A DNA stretch of 64,000 nt, from the NCBI RefSeq assembly GCF_002845745.1, contig NZ_PIUM01000024.1:39877-103876 (forward strand), read 5' to 3'. This document shows, piece by piece, positions 36,927 through 46,717 of the stretch. The position numbers and the translations under genes are program-made. A model generated the notes under the pieces. That model made no database searches. It saw only the letters and a program-made list of their open reading frames with translations, and was not told the DNA's origin. Within the stretch, counting starts at the first letter, position 1. The number at the start of each line of letters is the position of its first letter. Source of the DNA: Telmatospirillum siberiense. Lineage in GTDB: Bacteria; Pseudomonadota; Alphaproteobacteria; Rhodospirillales; Magnetospirillaceae.

Positions 36927-37175
36927 TCATCAGCCCACGCGCCTTGGCCATGTCTTGGGCCTGGGCGAATATCTCATCAACGGTCCGCGTACTTACGCCG
37001 CTGTCATGGGACGCGGCTAGTTTTTCGCGGAGTTGGCCCATTGTCAGTTCCTGTTCGCGGCGATCGCGGTCACGCCTCACGAGGTGGCGGACATAATCGC
37101 TGACGCTGACGTAGTCTCCTTGTTGAATTTGGGCCTCAATCCAGTCCTTCATCGGGTCTGGGTCATGGTTGGCAT
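36919..37175 (-). pseudogene. ParD-type antitoxin with N-terminal frameshift
   Basis: A good ribosome site (AGGAGG) precedes ATG 37175, which gives MPTMTQTR and then a stop. The antitoxin body, PDPMKDWIEAQIQQGDYVS and onward to AKARGLMNG, is in another frame. Normal members start with a short beta strand joined directly to PDPMK, so bases were lost near the junction at about 37155. Translation could still begin at the internal ATG of MKDW, but without the DNA-binding strand. Confidence 0.6.
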
Positions 37176-37425
37176 GGGCACCTCCTATCATCGCCAAGGC
37201 TACCCGAAATAAGCAAAAATCATAAAGTTTCTTATGAAGGTTTCAGCTTCGCCCCCTGTCCGCCCGACGATGCTACCCATGACACCTCTCCCTTGTCACT
37301 GGAACGGATTCGCATGTTGGAATCGAGGCGTCAACGGGGATTAATGCGGAGGCCGATTGTCCCGCATTCTGTCCCGCATTTTCGCTTGCGGGAGTAAATC
37401 ACTCATAAGTGCTTGGAAAGTTTGG

Positions 37426-37498
37426 CGTCCCCAACGAGATTCGAACTCGTGTTACCGCCGTGAAAGGGCGATGTCCTAGGCCTCTAGACGATGGGGAC
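37426..37498 (-). tRNA. tRNA-Glu (anticodon TTC)
   Basis: A 73-base cloverleaf: acceptor GTCCCCA/TGGGGAC, D arm GTCTAGAGGCCTAGGAC, anticodon loop CTTTCAC within TCGCC/GGCGG, T arm ACGAG-TTCGAAT-CTCGT, discriminator G. CCA is not encoded. It closely matches the standard bacterial tRNA-Glu. The toxin-antitoxin cluster lies just beyond its 3-prime end. Confidence 0.95.
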
Positions 37499-37655
37499 GT
37501 ACCGGAGGGACCGACTAGATAGCCTTGCTCGCGCTTAAAAGCAACGGCTTTTTGGCATGCAAATTCATAAATTTGCCGAAGGAGGAGTCGTCCGTTTTCG
37601 ATGAAGCGCCGGAGTGCCGGCCGATCATCGGCGGAAGGGGCTTTTTGGGGCCTTC

Positions 37656-39455
37656 CTAGCCCATCAGCGGGGCGGCATCCTCGATGAAAAGCTGGACATT
37701 GGTGTTGCCCTGCCAATTGTCGATACGCAGGGTGCCGGCCAGATGAAGCGGTGTGCCGTCGTTGGCCAGCAGGGCATGGCCCAGGTCCGAATCGGCGGCG
37801 CGGAAGGCGATGGCCTTCAGGCGTCCGCCGCCGCGCCCCGTCACCTGGCAGGCAACATGCCCCATGCCGACGACGCGGGGCGCCACCACGCGGGCGCCGA
37901 TGATGGCGAAACGGGGCTCGGCATTGCCGGACCCGAAGGGGCCCAGGCGCCGCAGGGTCTCGACCAGATCTAGCGTGGCGCCGCCGGCGTCCAGGGCACC
38001 GTCCAGCGGCAGCACAGGACGGATCGGCCCACTCATTTGCGCGGTCAGCCGCTCGGCCAGGAAGCGGCGCAAATCCTCAAGCCGGTCGCGGGCGACGGAA
38101 AAACCCGCCGCCATGGCATGCCCGCCCCCCTTCAGCAGAAGCCCGGCCTGGCGCGCCGCGATGATCGCCGAGCCGAGATCGAGCCCGGGCACCGAACGGC
38201 CCGACCCCTTGCCCTCCGCCCCATCCATGGCGATCACGCAGGCCGGCCGGTTATACCGTTCCTTCAGGCGACCGGCGATGATGCCGATCACCCCGGGATG
38301 CCACCCCTCGCCGTAAGCCACGACCAGCGGCCCCTCCGGCACCGAGCTTTCCACCTGCTCGATGGCGGCCAGCAGCACCTGGGCCTCGATCTCCTGGCGG
38401 TCCTTGTTATAGGAATCCAGGGATTGGGCCAGACGGGTGGCGTCGGCCGGATCGTCCGAGGTCAGCAGGCGCACGCCGAGGTCGGCCTGCCCCACCCGGC
38501 CGCCGGCATTGACCCGCGGCCCCAGGATATAGCCGACGTGATAGGCGTCGAGCCGCTCCCCCACCCCGGCGACGTCGGCCAGGGCGGCGATGCCGGGATT
38601 GGTTCGCCGGCTCATCACTTTCAGCCCCTGCGCGGCCAGGGCCCGGTTGACGCCGACCAGCGGCACCACATCGCAGATGGTGCCCAGGGCGACGATGTCC
38701 AGCCATTGCATGAGATCCGGCGGCCGGCGGCCGTTCTCGAACCAGCCAGTCTCACGCAACGTCTTGTGCACGGCGACGGCCAGCAGGAAGGCGACCCCAA
38801 CGGCGGCCAGATGGCCGTGCGGACTGTCCTCGTCCAGGCGATTGGGATTGACCACGGCGAAGGCCCTGGGCATGGATGCCTCGGCCTCGTGATGATCGAT
38901 GACGATGACGTCGAGGCCGGCCTCGCCCGCCTTGTCCAGGGCTTCAAAGGCGGTGATACCGCAATCGACGGTGGCCACCACCCGCACCCCCTCGGCCCGC
39001 ATGGCCAAGAGGGCCGGGGCGTTGGGGCCATAGCCTTCGGTCATGCGATCGGGAATATGGACCCTGACCCCGGCTCCGACGGCGCTGAAAAACCGCGACA
39101 GCAGCGCCGACGAGGTCGCCCCGTCGACGTCGTAGTCACCGAAAATACCGATGGTCTCGCCGCCTCGCACCGCCTCGGCCAACCGGTCGGCGGCCTTGCG
39201 CATGTCGAGCAGATGAAAGGGATCGGGCAGCAGTTCGCGCAGCGTCGGATTGAGGAAGGAGGACGCCTGGTCCAGATCGATATGGCGGGCCGCCAGCACC
39301 CGCCCCACCACCTCGGGCAGATCGAGGCGCTGGCACATGGCCAGGGCCTGTCGCTCATCGACGGCCGAGACCTGCCAGCGCCGGCCGGTCAACGACCGTT
39401 CGACGCCGAGAAAAGCCTCACCGATCGTCACAACCTCGTCTTTTCCACCCGCCAT
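37656..39455 (-). CDS. recJ: Single-stranded-DNA exonuclease RecJ
   Basis: A 599-residue 5-to-3 exonuclease of recombination and mismatch repair. DHH-family motifs: GDYDVDGATSS (about residue 95), VIDHHEA (about 174) and the DHHA1 motif GGGHAMAAGFSV (about 430), followed by an OB-type C-terminal domain. The frame opens with a TTG at 39485; ATG 39455 is chosen. It is last in a run of core genes (aminotransferase, hom, glpX, recJ) on the minus strand, 41 bases after glpX. Confidence 0.94.
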   Translation of the reverse strand: MAGGKDEVVTIGEAFLGVERSLTGRRWQVSAVDERQALAMCQRLDLPEVVGRVLAARHIDLDQASSFLNPTLRELLPDPFHLLDMRKAADRLAEAVRGGETIGIFGDYDVDGATSSALLSRFFSAVGAGVRVHIPDRMTEGYGPNAPALLAMRAEGVRVVATVDCGITAFEALDKAGEAGLDVIVIDHHEAEASMPRAFAVVNPNRLDEDSPHGHLAAVGVAFLLAVAVHKTLRETGWFENGRRPPDLMQWLDIVALGTICDVVPLVGVNRALAAQGLKVMSRRTNPGIAALADVAGVGERLDAYHVGYILGPRVNAGGRVGQADLGVRLLTSDDPADATRLAQSLDSYNKDRQEIEAQVLLAAIEQVESSVPEGPLVVAYGEGWHPGVIGIIAGRLKERYNRPACVIAMDGAEGKGSGRSVPGLDLGSAIIAARQAGLLLKGGGHAMAAGFSVARDRLEDLRRFLAERLTAQMSGPIRPVLPLDGALDAGGATLDLVETLRRLGPFGSGNAEPRFAIIGARVVAPRVVGMGHVACQVTGRGGGRLKAIAFRAADSDLGHALLANDGTPLHLAGTLRIDNWQGNTNVQLFIEDAAPLMG

Positions 39456-39496
39456 GCTCCAAAAGGCTTCCTTCGCGTCCGCCAAAGCTCAAATGC

Positions 39497-40492
39497 CTAT
39501 TCGCCAAAGACCTCGCCGAAATGGTCCAGTCGATGACGGGCCTCGATGCTGCGCAGGGTACCGGATTTGGCGCGGATGACGATGGAATGGGTGGTGGCGC
39601 CCCCCCGGAAACGATTGATGCCCCGCAACAAGGTGCCGTCGGTGATGCCCGTGGCGGCGAACATGATGTCGCCCTTCGCCATGTCCTCAAGCGCGTATTT
39701 TTTCGACGGATCGGTAATGCCGCGCCGACGGGCGCGGGCCCGCTCATCCTCGCTGCGCAACACCAGCCGCCCCTGCATCTGGCCGCCGACGCAGGCCAGC
39801 GCCGCGGCGGCCAACACCCCTTCGTGGGCCCCTCCGATACCCATATACATATCGACATTGCTGAGCGGTTGGGCGGTGGCGATGACGCCGGAGACGTCGC
39901 CGTCGGTGATCAGCATCACCCGGGCGCCGGCTTCCCTGATCTTGGCGATCAGGTCCTCGTGACGTGGCCGGTCGAGGATACAGATCAGGAGATCGGAAAC
40001 GTCGAGCCCCCTGGCCTTGGCCAGGTTCCTCAGATTGACGACGGGGCTTTCATCCAGATCCACCACGCCCGGCGGCAGGTTCGGTCCGACGGCGATCTTT
40101 TCCATATAGACCGCCGGAGGACTGAGGAAGCTGCCCTTGGCGGCCAGCGCCACCACAGCCAGGGCGTTCTGGCCGCCCTTGGCGCAGATGGTCGCCCCTT
40201 CCAGGGGATCGAGCGCGATGTCGATGGGCGGACCGCTACGGTCGGACCCCACCTTCTCGCCGATATAGAGCATGTCGGTCTCGTCGGCCTCGCCCTCGCC
40301 GATGACGATGGTGCCATCGATCTGCAAAACGTTGAGCGCCGCCCGCATGGCCTTCATCGCCGCCTCGTCGGCCGAGCGCTCGTCGCCGCGCCCCACCTCC
40401 CGCGACGCGGCCAGAGCCGCGGCCTCGGTTACGCGCACCGCCTCAAGGGCAAGATTGCGATCGATGACGGCGACGCTCGATGCATCCGACAT
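39497..40492 (-). CDS. glpX: Class II fructose-1,6-bisphosphatase
   Basis: A 331-residue GlpX-type phosphatase that removes the 1-phosphate from fructose 1,6-bisphosphate in gluconeogenesis. Metal and phosphate motifs are present: IVIGEGEADE (about 61-70), ALDPLEGAT (about 92-100), LITDGDVSG (about 194) and GIGGAHEGVLAAAAL (about 217). It lies between hom and recJ with short gaps; this order is common in Rhodospirillales, as I recall it. Confidence 0.95.
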   Translation of the reverse strand: MSDASSVAVIDRNLALEAVRVTEAAALAASREVGRGDERSADEAAMKAMRAALNVLQIDGTIVIGEGEADETDMLYIGEKVGSDRSGPPIDIALDPLEGATICAKGGQNALAVVALAAKGSFLSPPAVYMEKIAVGPNLPPGVVDLDESPVVNLRNLAKARGLDVSDLLICILDRPRHEDLIAKIREAGARVMLITDGDVSGVIATAQPLSNVDMYMGIGGAHEGVLAAAALACVGGQMQGRLVLRSEDERARARRRGITDPSKKYALEDMAKGDIMFAATGITDGTLLRGINRFRGGATTHSIVIRAKSGTLRSIEARHRLDHFGEVFGE

Positions 40493-40512
40493 GAAGACGT
40501 CCCCCTACCCTG

Positions 40513-41796
40513 TCAAAAAGCCTCGATACGGATCAGATGAGGCGGCTCGACCACCGCCTCGATCGCCGCGATACGCTCGATGGCCCGCATCATGGCGCGC
40601 TCCAGCGTATCATGGACGGTCAGCACCACGGGCACCGTTTCGCCCGGAGCGCGGCCCCGCTGGATGATCGCCTCCATCGAAACCTCCTCGTCCCGGAGCG
40701 CGGCCGCGATATCGGCGAACACGCCCGGCCGGTCGAGAACGGTGAGACGAATATAGAAGGCGCCACGATGGTCCTCTATCGCCGCCGCCTTGAGAGGGGC
40801 CAGCAACTTGGCCGGCAGTCCGAAGGTCGGCGTGCGGCGCCCGGCGGCGATATCGAGGATATCGGAGACCACGGCGGAAGCCGTCGGAGTGGCCCCGGCC
40901 CCGCGTCCTTCGAACAGGGTGCGTCCGACGAAATCGCCCTCGGCCACCACGGCGTTGAACACCCCTTCGACACAGCCGATGGAAGACCGGATCGGCACCA
41001 TGCAGGGATGAACCCGCTGCTCGATACCGCCGTCCGTCCGCCGGGCGATGCCCAGAAGCTTGATGCGATAGCCCAGTTCCTCGGCGGCACGGATATCGAA
41101 GGCCGAGACGTGACGAATGCCCTCGACATGCACCTTGGAGAAATCCACCACGGTGCCAAAGGCCAGGCTGGTCAGGATGGCCAGCTTGTGCGCCGTATCG
41201 ATGCCATCGATGTCGAAGCTGGGATCGGCCTCCGCATAGCCCAGGGACTGGGCCTCGGCCAAAACGTCGCCGAACTCGCGGCCGGTCTCGCGCATGGTGG
41301 TGAGGATGTAATTGCAGGTCCCGTTCAGGATGCCGTAGACCTGCGACAGACGGTTGGCCGCCAGCCCCTCGCGCAGGGCCTTGATCACCGGTATGCCGCC
41401 GGCCACCGCCGCCTCGAAGCCGAAAGTGGCGTCCGACTGCTCGGCCAGTTCGGCCAAGGCGCGGCCATGGTGGGCGACCATCGCCTTGTTGGCGGTCACC
41501 ACATTCTTCCCGCGCTGCAACGCGGCGGTCACCACGTCGAGGGCGATGCCGTTGGCGCCGCCGATCAGTTCCACCAGGACGTCGTAATCGGCGTCCCGGG
41601 CCATGACCCGCGCGTCACTGAAGAAGGGCACGCCATCGAGAGGCAGATTGGCGGGCTTGGCCAAGGCGGCACAGGCGACCAGGCGCAACCGGCGGCCCGT
41701 GCGGGCGGCCAGAAGATCGGCATGCTGACGCAACAGCGTCACCGTTCCACCGCCGACCGTGCCAAGGCCGGCGATCGCTATTTTCAAATCGTCCAT
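40513..41796 (-). CDS. hom: Homoserine dehydrogenase
   Basis: A 427-residue enzyme that reduces aspartate semialdehyde to homoserine for threonine and methionine synthesis. N-terminal NAD(P) site GLGTVGGGTV (about residues 10-19), catalytic domain with GILNGTCNYILT (about 165) and ADPSFDIDGIDTAHK (about 196), and a C-terminal ACT domain (about 350-427) for feedback control. The ATG at 41796 overlaps the aminotransferase stop; a GTG at 41799 is the alternative. It is translationally coupled to the aminotransferase. Confidence 0.95.
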   Translation of the reverse strand: MDDLKIAIAGLGTVGGGTVTLLRQHADLLAARTGRRLRLVACAALAKPANLPLDGVPFFSDARVMARDADYDVLVELIGGANGIALDVVTAALQRGKNVVTANKAMVAHHGRALAELAEQSDATFGFEAAVAGGIPVIKALREGLAANRLSQVYGILNGTCNYILTTMRETGREFGDVLAEAQSLGYAEADPSFDIDGIDTAHKLAILTSLAFGTVVDFSKVHVEGIRHVSAFDIRAAEELGYRIKLLGIARRTDGGIEQRVHPCMVPIRSSIGCVEGVFNAVVAEGDFVGRTLFEGRGAGATPTASAVVSDILDIAAGRRTPTFGLPAKLLAPLKAAAIEDHRGAFYIRLTVLDRPGVFADIAAALRDEEVSMEAIIQRGRAPGETVPVVLTVHDTLERAMMRAIERIAAIEAVVEPPHLIRIEAF

Positions 41797-43019
41797 CACG
41801 CACCGACCGCCTTCCGTTTTTCCGCATCCGCCAGGATCTTGTCCTGGGAACCGAGGAATTGCTTGATATTACGAACCGCCTGCCGGGTCCGGTGACGGTT
41901 CTCCACCAGGGCGATACGCACATGGCCATCGCCGTGCTCGCCGAAACCGATGCCGGGGGCCACCGCGACCTTGGCCTCGTGCAGCAGAAGCTTCGAGAAT
42001 TCCAGCGACCCCAGATGGGCGAAGGCCGGCGGAATGGGAGCCCAGGCGAACATGGTGGCCGGCGGGCTGGGAACGGCCCAGCCGGCCGCATCCAACCCTT
42101 CGATCAGCACATCGCGCCGATCCTTGTAGAGCTTGCGGATCTCCTCGACACAGTCCTGCGGCCCGTTCAGCGCCGCGCTCGCTGCCACCTGGATCGGCGT
42201 GAAGGCACCGTAATCGAGATAGGATTTGATCCGCGACAAGGCATGGATCAGCGTCTTGTTGCCGGCGGCGAAACCGATACGCCAGCCGGGCATGTTGTAG
42301 GTCTTGGACATCGAGGTGAACTCGATGGCGACATCCTTGGCGCCCGGGATCTCCAGAATCGAGGGCGGCGGGGCGATGTCGAAATAGATCTCGGCATAGG
42401 CCAGGTCCGACAGGATATAGATGCCGTGGAAGCGGCAGAAGTCGACCACCTGGCCGTAGAAATCCAGATCGGCGATCAAGGCCGTCGGATTGGACGGATA
42501 ATTGAGCACCAGGGCGACCGGCTTCGGCACCGAATGCTTGACCGCCCTTTTCAAGGCCGTCAGAAAATCGGCGTCGGGCTGCACCGGCACATGGCGGACG
42601 GAACCGCCGGCGATGATGAAGCCGTAAGGGTGGATCGGATAGCTGGGATTGGGCACCAGCAGAATGTCGCCGGGGCTGGTGATGGCGGAGGCCAGATTGG
42701 CCAACCCCTCCTTCGAGCCCAGGGTGACGATGCATTCGCTCTCCGGATCGAGATCGACGTTGAAGCGCCGCTCGTAATAACCGGCCAGGGCCTTGCGCAG
42801 GCCCGGAATGCCGCGCGACATCGAATAGCGGTGCGCCCGGGGATTGCGGGCGGCTTCCACCAGCTTGTCGACGATGTGCTGGGGCGTCGGCTGATCGGGA
42901 TTACCCATGCCGAGATCGATGATGTCCTCGGCGGCGGCGCGGGCGCGCGCCTTCATCGCGTTCACTTCGGCGAAGACGTAGGGGGGAAGCCGCTTCAGTC
43001 GGTAAAATTCGCTTTCCAT
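41796..43019 (-). CDS. alaC: PLP-dependent aminotransferase (AlaC-like, class I/II)
   Basis: A 407-residue fold-type I aminotransferase. The PLP lysine lies in SMSKTYNMPGWRIGF (Lys about residue 234), with NPSYPIH (about 126) and NYPSNPT (about 170) in the cofactor site. It is closest to the AlaC / LL-DAP-aminotransferase-like group that uses alanine, glutamate or aspartate-family amino acids. Its place directly before hom points to amino acid synthesis. ATG 43019 is chosen; the open frame extends 12 bases further. Exact substrates are uncertain. Confidence 0.88.
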   Translation of the reverse strand: MESEFYRLKRLPPYVFAEVNAMKARARAAAEDIIDLGMGNPDQPTPQHIVDKLVEAARNPRAHRYSMSRGIPGLRKALAGYYERRFNVDLDPESECIVTLGSKEGLANLASAITSPGDILLVPNPSYPIHPYGFIIAGGSVRHVPVQPDADFLTALKRAVKHSVPKPVALVLNYPSNPTALIADLDFYGQVVDFCRFHGIYILSDLAYAEIYFDIAPPPSILEIPGAKDVAIEFTSMSKTYNMPGWRIGFAAGNKTLIHALSRIKSYLDYGAFTPIQVAASAALNGPQDCVEEIRKLYKDRRDVLIEGLDAAGWAVPSPPATMFAWAPIPPAFAHLGSLEFSKLLLHEAKVAVAPGIGFGEHGDGHVRIALVENRHRTRQAVRNIKQFLGSQDKILADAEKRKAVGA

Positions 43020-43179
43020 GGTCGCACACACCTATGGCAACGGGTGGGTGGGAAGAGACATTACGCTCCGTCGACGATCGTCAACCCGCCACGCGTTCCA
43101 GCTTTAAGGGGACGGAACATCACGACCGCTCGACGACGGGTGGAGCGGTGTCATGTGGTGATCTTTAGCCCGACGAGAC

Positions 43180-44589
43180 TCAATAGTCGATATAGATCTC
43201 GGTCGATTCGCCATTCGAAGCCGACGCGGCTCCGGTGGACGGGACAGCCCCCGCATAGATCTTGCGGGCGGGAATGCCCAGCTTGATCAACTCGCGGGCG
43301 ATGGCGGCGGCCCGGCCGCCGGCCAGTTGCCGGTTGGCGAGAAGGTTCGCCTTGGCGTCGATGTCCAGCCGGGGGCTGGCCGAACGCCCGAGAACGCGAA
43401 TGGAACCGCCCTTTTCCCGATAGAGCGCCACCACGTCCCGAAGATGCGCGATCTCGGCCGCCGACAATTCCGCCGTGCCTTCGCCGAACCGCACGGCCGC
43501 CACCTGGAAGGATGCGGCGCTGCGCGTCCCGTCGAAGGCGTCGAGCGGACGTGCCCCGCCATTGTCGTGGGACAGGGTGCGGCGGTATTCGGCCGGCGAT
43601 AACAGCACGGTGGCCGGAGCGGCCTCGGCGGCGGGCGCCAGCGGCTTGGCGGCGGGCGCGGTCAAGGCCGAGGGAGAGGAAGTGGTTCCCGAGGAAAACT
43701 CGGCGAGACGACGGCGATAGACCTCGTCCACCGAGGCGGGAGCCGGTTCCGCCACCGGCGACGGCGCCGTTACGGCGGCGGGAGCCGCGACCTTGGCCTC
43801 GGATACCGGAGCCGTCGAAGCGGGAGCCGGCGCGACAACGGCCGTGGCCGTGGCCGAAGAGGCCTGCTCGACCGCCGCCGGGGCGGGAGCGGGAGCCGCA
43901 GATGCGGTCTGTGCCGGAGCCGAAGCGGCAACGGTGGAGGGGGGAAGCTTGGGCGGCGGCGGAGGCGGCGTATCGTCGACGACGACGTCCGGCTTGGCCG
44001 GCACCACCGCGGCGGCGGACGCCGCCTCCGGCTGTGCCACGGCGCTCTGCTCCCGCATCGAAGCGACGGTGGGAGCCGGGGCCGTGGCGGAGGTGGCCGG
44101 TGCCGTGACGGCTGGCGCGGCGGAGACTGGCGCAGTCTCCGCCGCCGGAGCCTGGGTCACCGACGGCTTGACGAACACCGGAGAGGTCACCGGTGAAACG
44201 GCGGGTGTCTGCGCGGAGACGTCGTCCTTCGGAGCGACGGCCGACTCGATCCCCAGGGGCCGGGTCGGGTTCCCCTCGCGGCGCAGGACGTCCTGGGTGT
44301 ATTTGGCGTTCGAATGGTCCGCGGCCAATCCCTTGGTGAGGTCGGAGCGTTCCTTGGTCGTCGCGACGTCCGGACGCTTGTCGTTCCGAATCTTCGGGAA
44401 ACCGCTGTCGTCCGGGGGATTTTCCTTGGCGGAGGTTGATTGGTCGGAGCTTCCGAACCAGTCGAGAGGGTTGAGAGCGCTGCCCACCGATGAACAGCCG
44501 GCCAGGAGGATCGTCGAGAGCAAAACGCTGCTAGCGGCCAGATTGGGCCCCCGGAAAACCTGGCGTCGTTCCTTTTTGACCTCACACAT
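43180..44589 (-). CDS. Long Ala/Pro-rich lipoprotein with OmpA-like C-terminal domain
   Basis: A 469-residue lipoprotein: signal with LLAGC (Cys about residue 32), a polar segment, a very long low-complexity Ala/Pro/Val stretch (about 125-330) and an OmpA-like domain (about 365-469; VRFGEGTAELSAAEIAHLRD, ANLLANRQLAGGRAAAIAREL). The linker could span the periplasm between outer membrane and wall. ATG 44589 is chosen; the ribosome site is distant. It diverges from phaC and stands alone. Confidence 0.82.
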   Translation of the reverse strand: MCEVKKERRQVFRGPNLAASSVLLSTILLAGCSSVGSALNPLDWFGSSDQSTSAKENPPDDSGFPKIRNDKRPDVATTKERSDLTKGLAADHSNAKYTQDVLRREGNPTRPLGIESAVAPKDDVSAQTPAVSPVTSPVFVKPSVTQAPAAETAPVSAAPAVTAPATSATAPAPTVASMREQSAVAQPEAASAAAVVPAKPDVVVDDTPPPPPPKLPPSTVAASAPAQTASAAPAPAPAAVEQASSATATAVVAPAPASTAPVSEAKVAAPAAVTAPSPVAEPAPASVDEVYRRRLAEFSSGTTSSPSALTAPAAKPLAPAAEAAPATVLLSPAEYRRTLSHDNGGARPLDAFDGTRSAASFQVAAVRFGEGTAELSAAEIAHLRDVVALYREKGGSIRVLGRSASPRLDIDAKANLLANRQLAGGRAAAIARELIKLGIPARKIYAGAVPSTGAASASNGESTEIYIDY

Positions 44590-44811
44590 AGTCTAACGGA
44601 TGCTCCCAGCGTTTCAAAATTGTTCTAATGGCGACTTTCTTCAGCAAACGGACATTTAACAATTCCTGGATTGAAAGTATATAGTAGTAACGAGGAAATG
44701 TGCCGAAACGCGGCTGTCCGCCTCGTGCCAAGATCTGCCATCTCGCTACCGAACCGAAGATTCAAACCCGAGCCGGCAAGAGGCTCTCACGGTGAATAAG
44801 GTAACGGCGAC

Positions 44812-46611
44812 ATGAACGAACAAAACAAGATCGAAAACAATCCCATCGATACCGCCGAACTGTCGAAGGCCATGACCAACATCGCCGAACGAAGCCAGCG
44901 CATCGTCAGCGATTTCCTGGCCCGCCAGGCCGGAGGTGGAGCATTCGCCGGATTTGGCGACCCCCTGCACATCGGCGACGCCTTCCTGGAAATGACGGGT
45001 AAGCTGATGGCCGACCCGGCCAAGCTGGTCGAAGCGCAGATCGGCCTTTGGCAGGACTATCTGCATCTTTGGCAGGTGACGACGCGGCGCATGCTGGGCG
45101 AAAGCGCCGAGCCGGTGGCCGAGCCGGACAAGGGCGACCGCCGCTTCAAGGACGATATGTGGCAGGATAACGAAGTCTTCGACTTCATCAAGCAATCCTA
45201 CCTTCTGACGGCACGCTGGGTGCAGGGCGTGGTCCACAATGTCGAGGGACTGGACGACCATACCGCGAAGAAGGTGGACTTCTACACGCGCCAGTTCGTC
45301 GACGCCCTGGCGCCGTCGAATTTCGTGGCGACCAATCCCGAGGTGTTGCGCAGCACCATCGAAAGCGGTGGCGAAAACCTGCTGAAGGGATTGAACCATC
45401 TTCTGGAGGATCTGGAGCGCGGAAAGGGCAAGCTGTCCATCCGCATGACCGATCTCGATGCCTTCAAGATCGGCGAAAACATCGCCACTACGCCGGGCAA
45501 GGTGGTTTATCAGAATGACCTGATCCAGCTCGTGCAATACAACCCGACGACCGAGACGGTGGCCAAGGCGCCATTGATGATCATTCCGCCGTGGATCAAT
45601 AAATATTACATCCTCGACTTGCGGCCGAAGAACTCGTTCATCCGCTTCGCCGTCGAGCAGGGGCACACGGTCTTCGTTCTTTCCTGGGTCAACCCCGGTC
45701 CCGAACTGGCCGCGAAATCCTTCGAGGATTACATGGTCGAAGGCCCCCTGGCGGCGCTTGAGCAGATCGAAAAGGCCACCGGGGAACGCCGCGTCAACGT
45801 CATCGGCTATTGCCTGGGCGGCACCCTCCTCGCCTCGACCCTGGCCTATATGACGGCCCACGGCGACGACCGGGTGATATCGGCCACCTATTTCACCACC
45901 ATGACCGACTTCGCCGAGGCCGGCGAGCTTTCGGTCTTTATCGACGAGGCGCAACTCCAGTTCCTCGAAGAAAAGATGCGGGAGAAAGGCTATCTCGACG
46001 GCGCCGAGATGGCGAACACCTTCAACATGCTGCGCGCCAACGATCTGATCTGGTCGTTCGTGGTGAACAACTATCTGCTGGGCAAGGAGCCCTTCCCCTT
46101 CGATCTGCTTTACTGGAATTCCGATTCGACGCGCATGCCGGCCACCATGCACAGCTTCTATCTCAGGAAGATGTACCAGGAAAATCTTCTCGTCGTGCCG
46201 GGCGGCATCACCTTGAAGGGCACGCCGATCGACCTTCGGACCATCAAGGTGCCGAGCTATCTGATTTCGACCCGCGAAGACCATATCGCGCCGTGGAAGA
46301 GCACCTATGCCGCCACGCAGCTCTATTCCGGACCGATCCGGTTCGTCCTTTCGGCCTCGGGCCACATCGCCGGCATCGTCAATCCGCCGGAGGCGCACAA
46401 ATACTGCTACTGGACCAACAGCCGCAAACCGAAGGACCCCGAGGCCTGGCTGGGCAAAGCCGAACAGTTCGACGGCTCCTGGTGGCCTGATTGGCAAAAA
46501 TGGATCTCGAAATTCGCCGGCGGCGAGGTTCCGGCGCGCACGCCGGGCGATGGCGGATTGAAAGCCATCGAGGACGCTCCGGGATCCTACGTCAAGGCCA
46601 AGCTCTCTTAA
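44812..46611 (+). CDS. phaC: Class I polyhydroxyalkanoate synthase
   Basis: A 599-residue PHA synthase that joins 3-hydroxyacyl-CoA units into storage polyester at the granule surface. The lipase-like box GYCLGG holds the catalytic Cys (about residue 334); the partner Asp is in TREDHIAPW (about 488) and the His in SGHIAG (about 518). The length and the absence of a PhaE/PhaR neighbour indicate class I. It is followed by a REP-type hairpin that can stop transcription from both sides. Confidence 0.94.
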   Translation: MNEQNKIENNPIDTAELSKAMTNIAERSQRIVSDFLARQAGGGAFAGFGDPLHIGDAFLEMTGKLMADPAKLVEAQIGLWQDYLHLWQVTTRRMLGESAEPVAEPDKGDRRFKDDMWQDNEVFDFIKQSYLLTARWVQGVVHNVEGLDDHTAKKVDFYTRQFVDALAPSNFVATNPEVLRSTIESGGENLLKGLNHLLEDLERGKGKLSIRMTDLDAFKIGENIATTPGKVVYQNDLIQLVQYNPTTETVAKAPLMIIPPWINKYYILDLRPKNSFIRFAVEQGHTVFVLSWVNPGPELAAKSFEDYMVEGPLAALEQIEKATGERRVNVIGYCLGGTLLASTLAYMTAHGDDRVISATYFTTMTDFAEAGELSVFIDEAQLQFLEEKMREKGYLDGAEMANTFNMLRANDLIWSFVVNNYLLGKEPFPFDLLYWNSDSTRMPATMHSFYLRKMYQENLLVVPGGITLKGTPIDLRTIKVPSYLISTREDHIAPWKSTYAATQLYSGPIRFVLSASGHIAGIVNPPEAHKYCYWTNSRKPKDPEAWLGKAEQFDGSWWPDWQKWISKFAGGEVPARTPGDGGLKAIEDAPGSYVKAKLS

Positions 46612-46620
46612 ATTGCGGCA

Positions 46621-46688
46621 CACCGGCACGGAAGGCCGGCGCCACGGAAAACGTCAAAACTTCAGTGGCACCGGCCTCCGTGCCGGTG
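46621..46688. repeat. REP hairpin, likely bidirectional terminator
   Basis: CACCGGCACGGAAGGCCGGC (continuing GCCAC) pairs with GTGGCACCGGCCTCCGTGCC (continuing GGTG) across about 19 bases. The sequence is nearly the same as the REP pair beside the transposase at 60782-61231. It lies between the convergent phaC and carbonic anhydrase genes. Confidence 0.8.
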
Positions 46689-46717
46689 TCGTCGTCTTTC
46701 CGCCGCCCCTTCCGTCC

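Noticed and set aside
37426..37498. Search for a duplicated tRNA-Glu 3-prime end as an attachment site inside the window
   Set aside because: No second copy of the tRNA 3-prime sequence was noticed by eye and no integrase gene is present.
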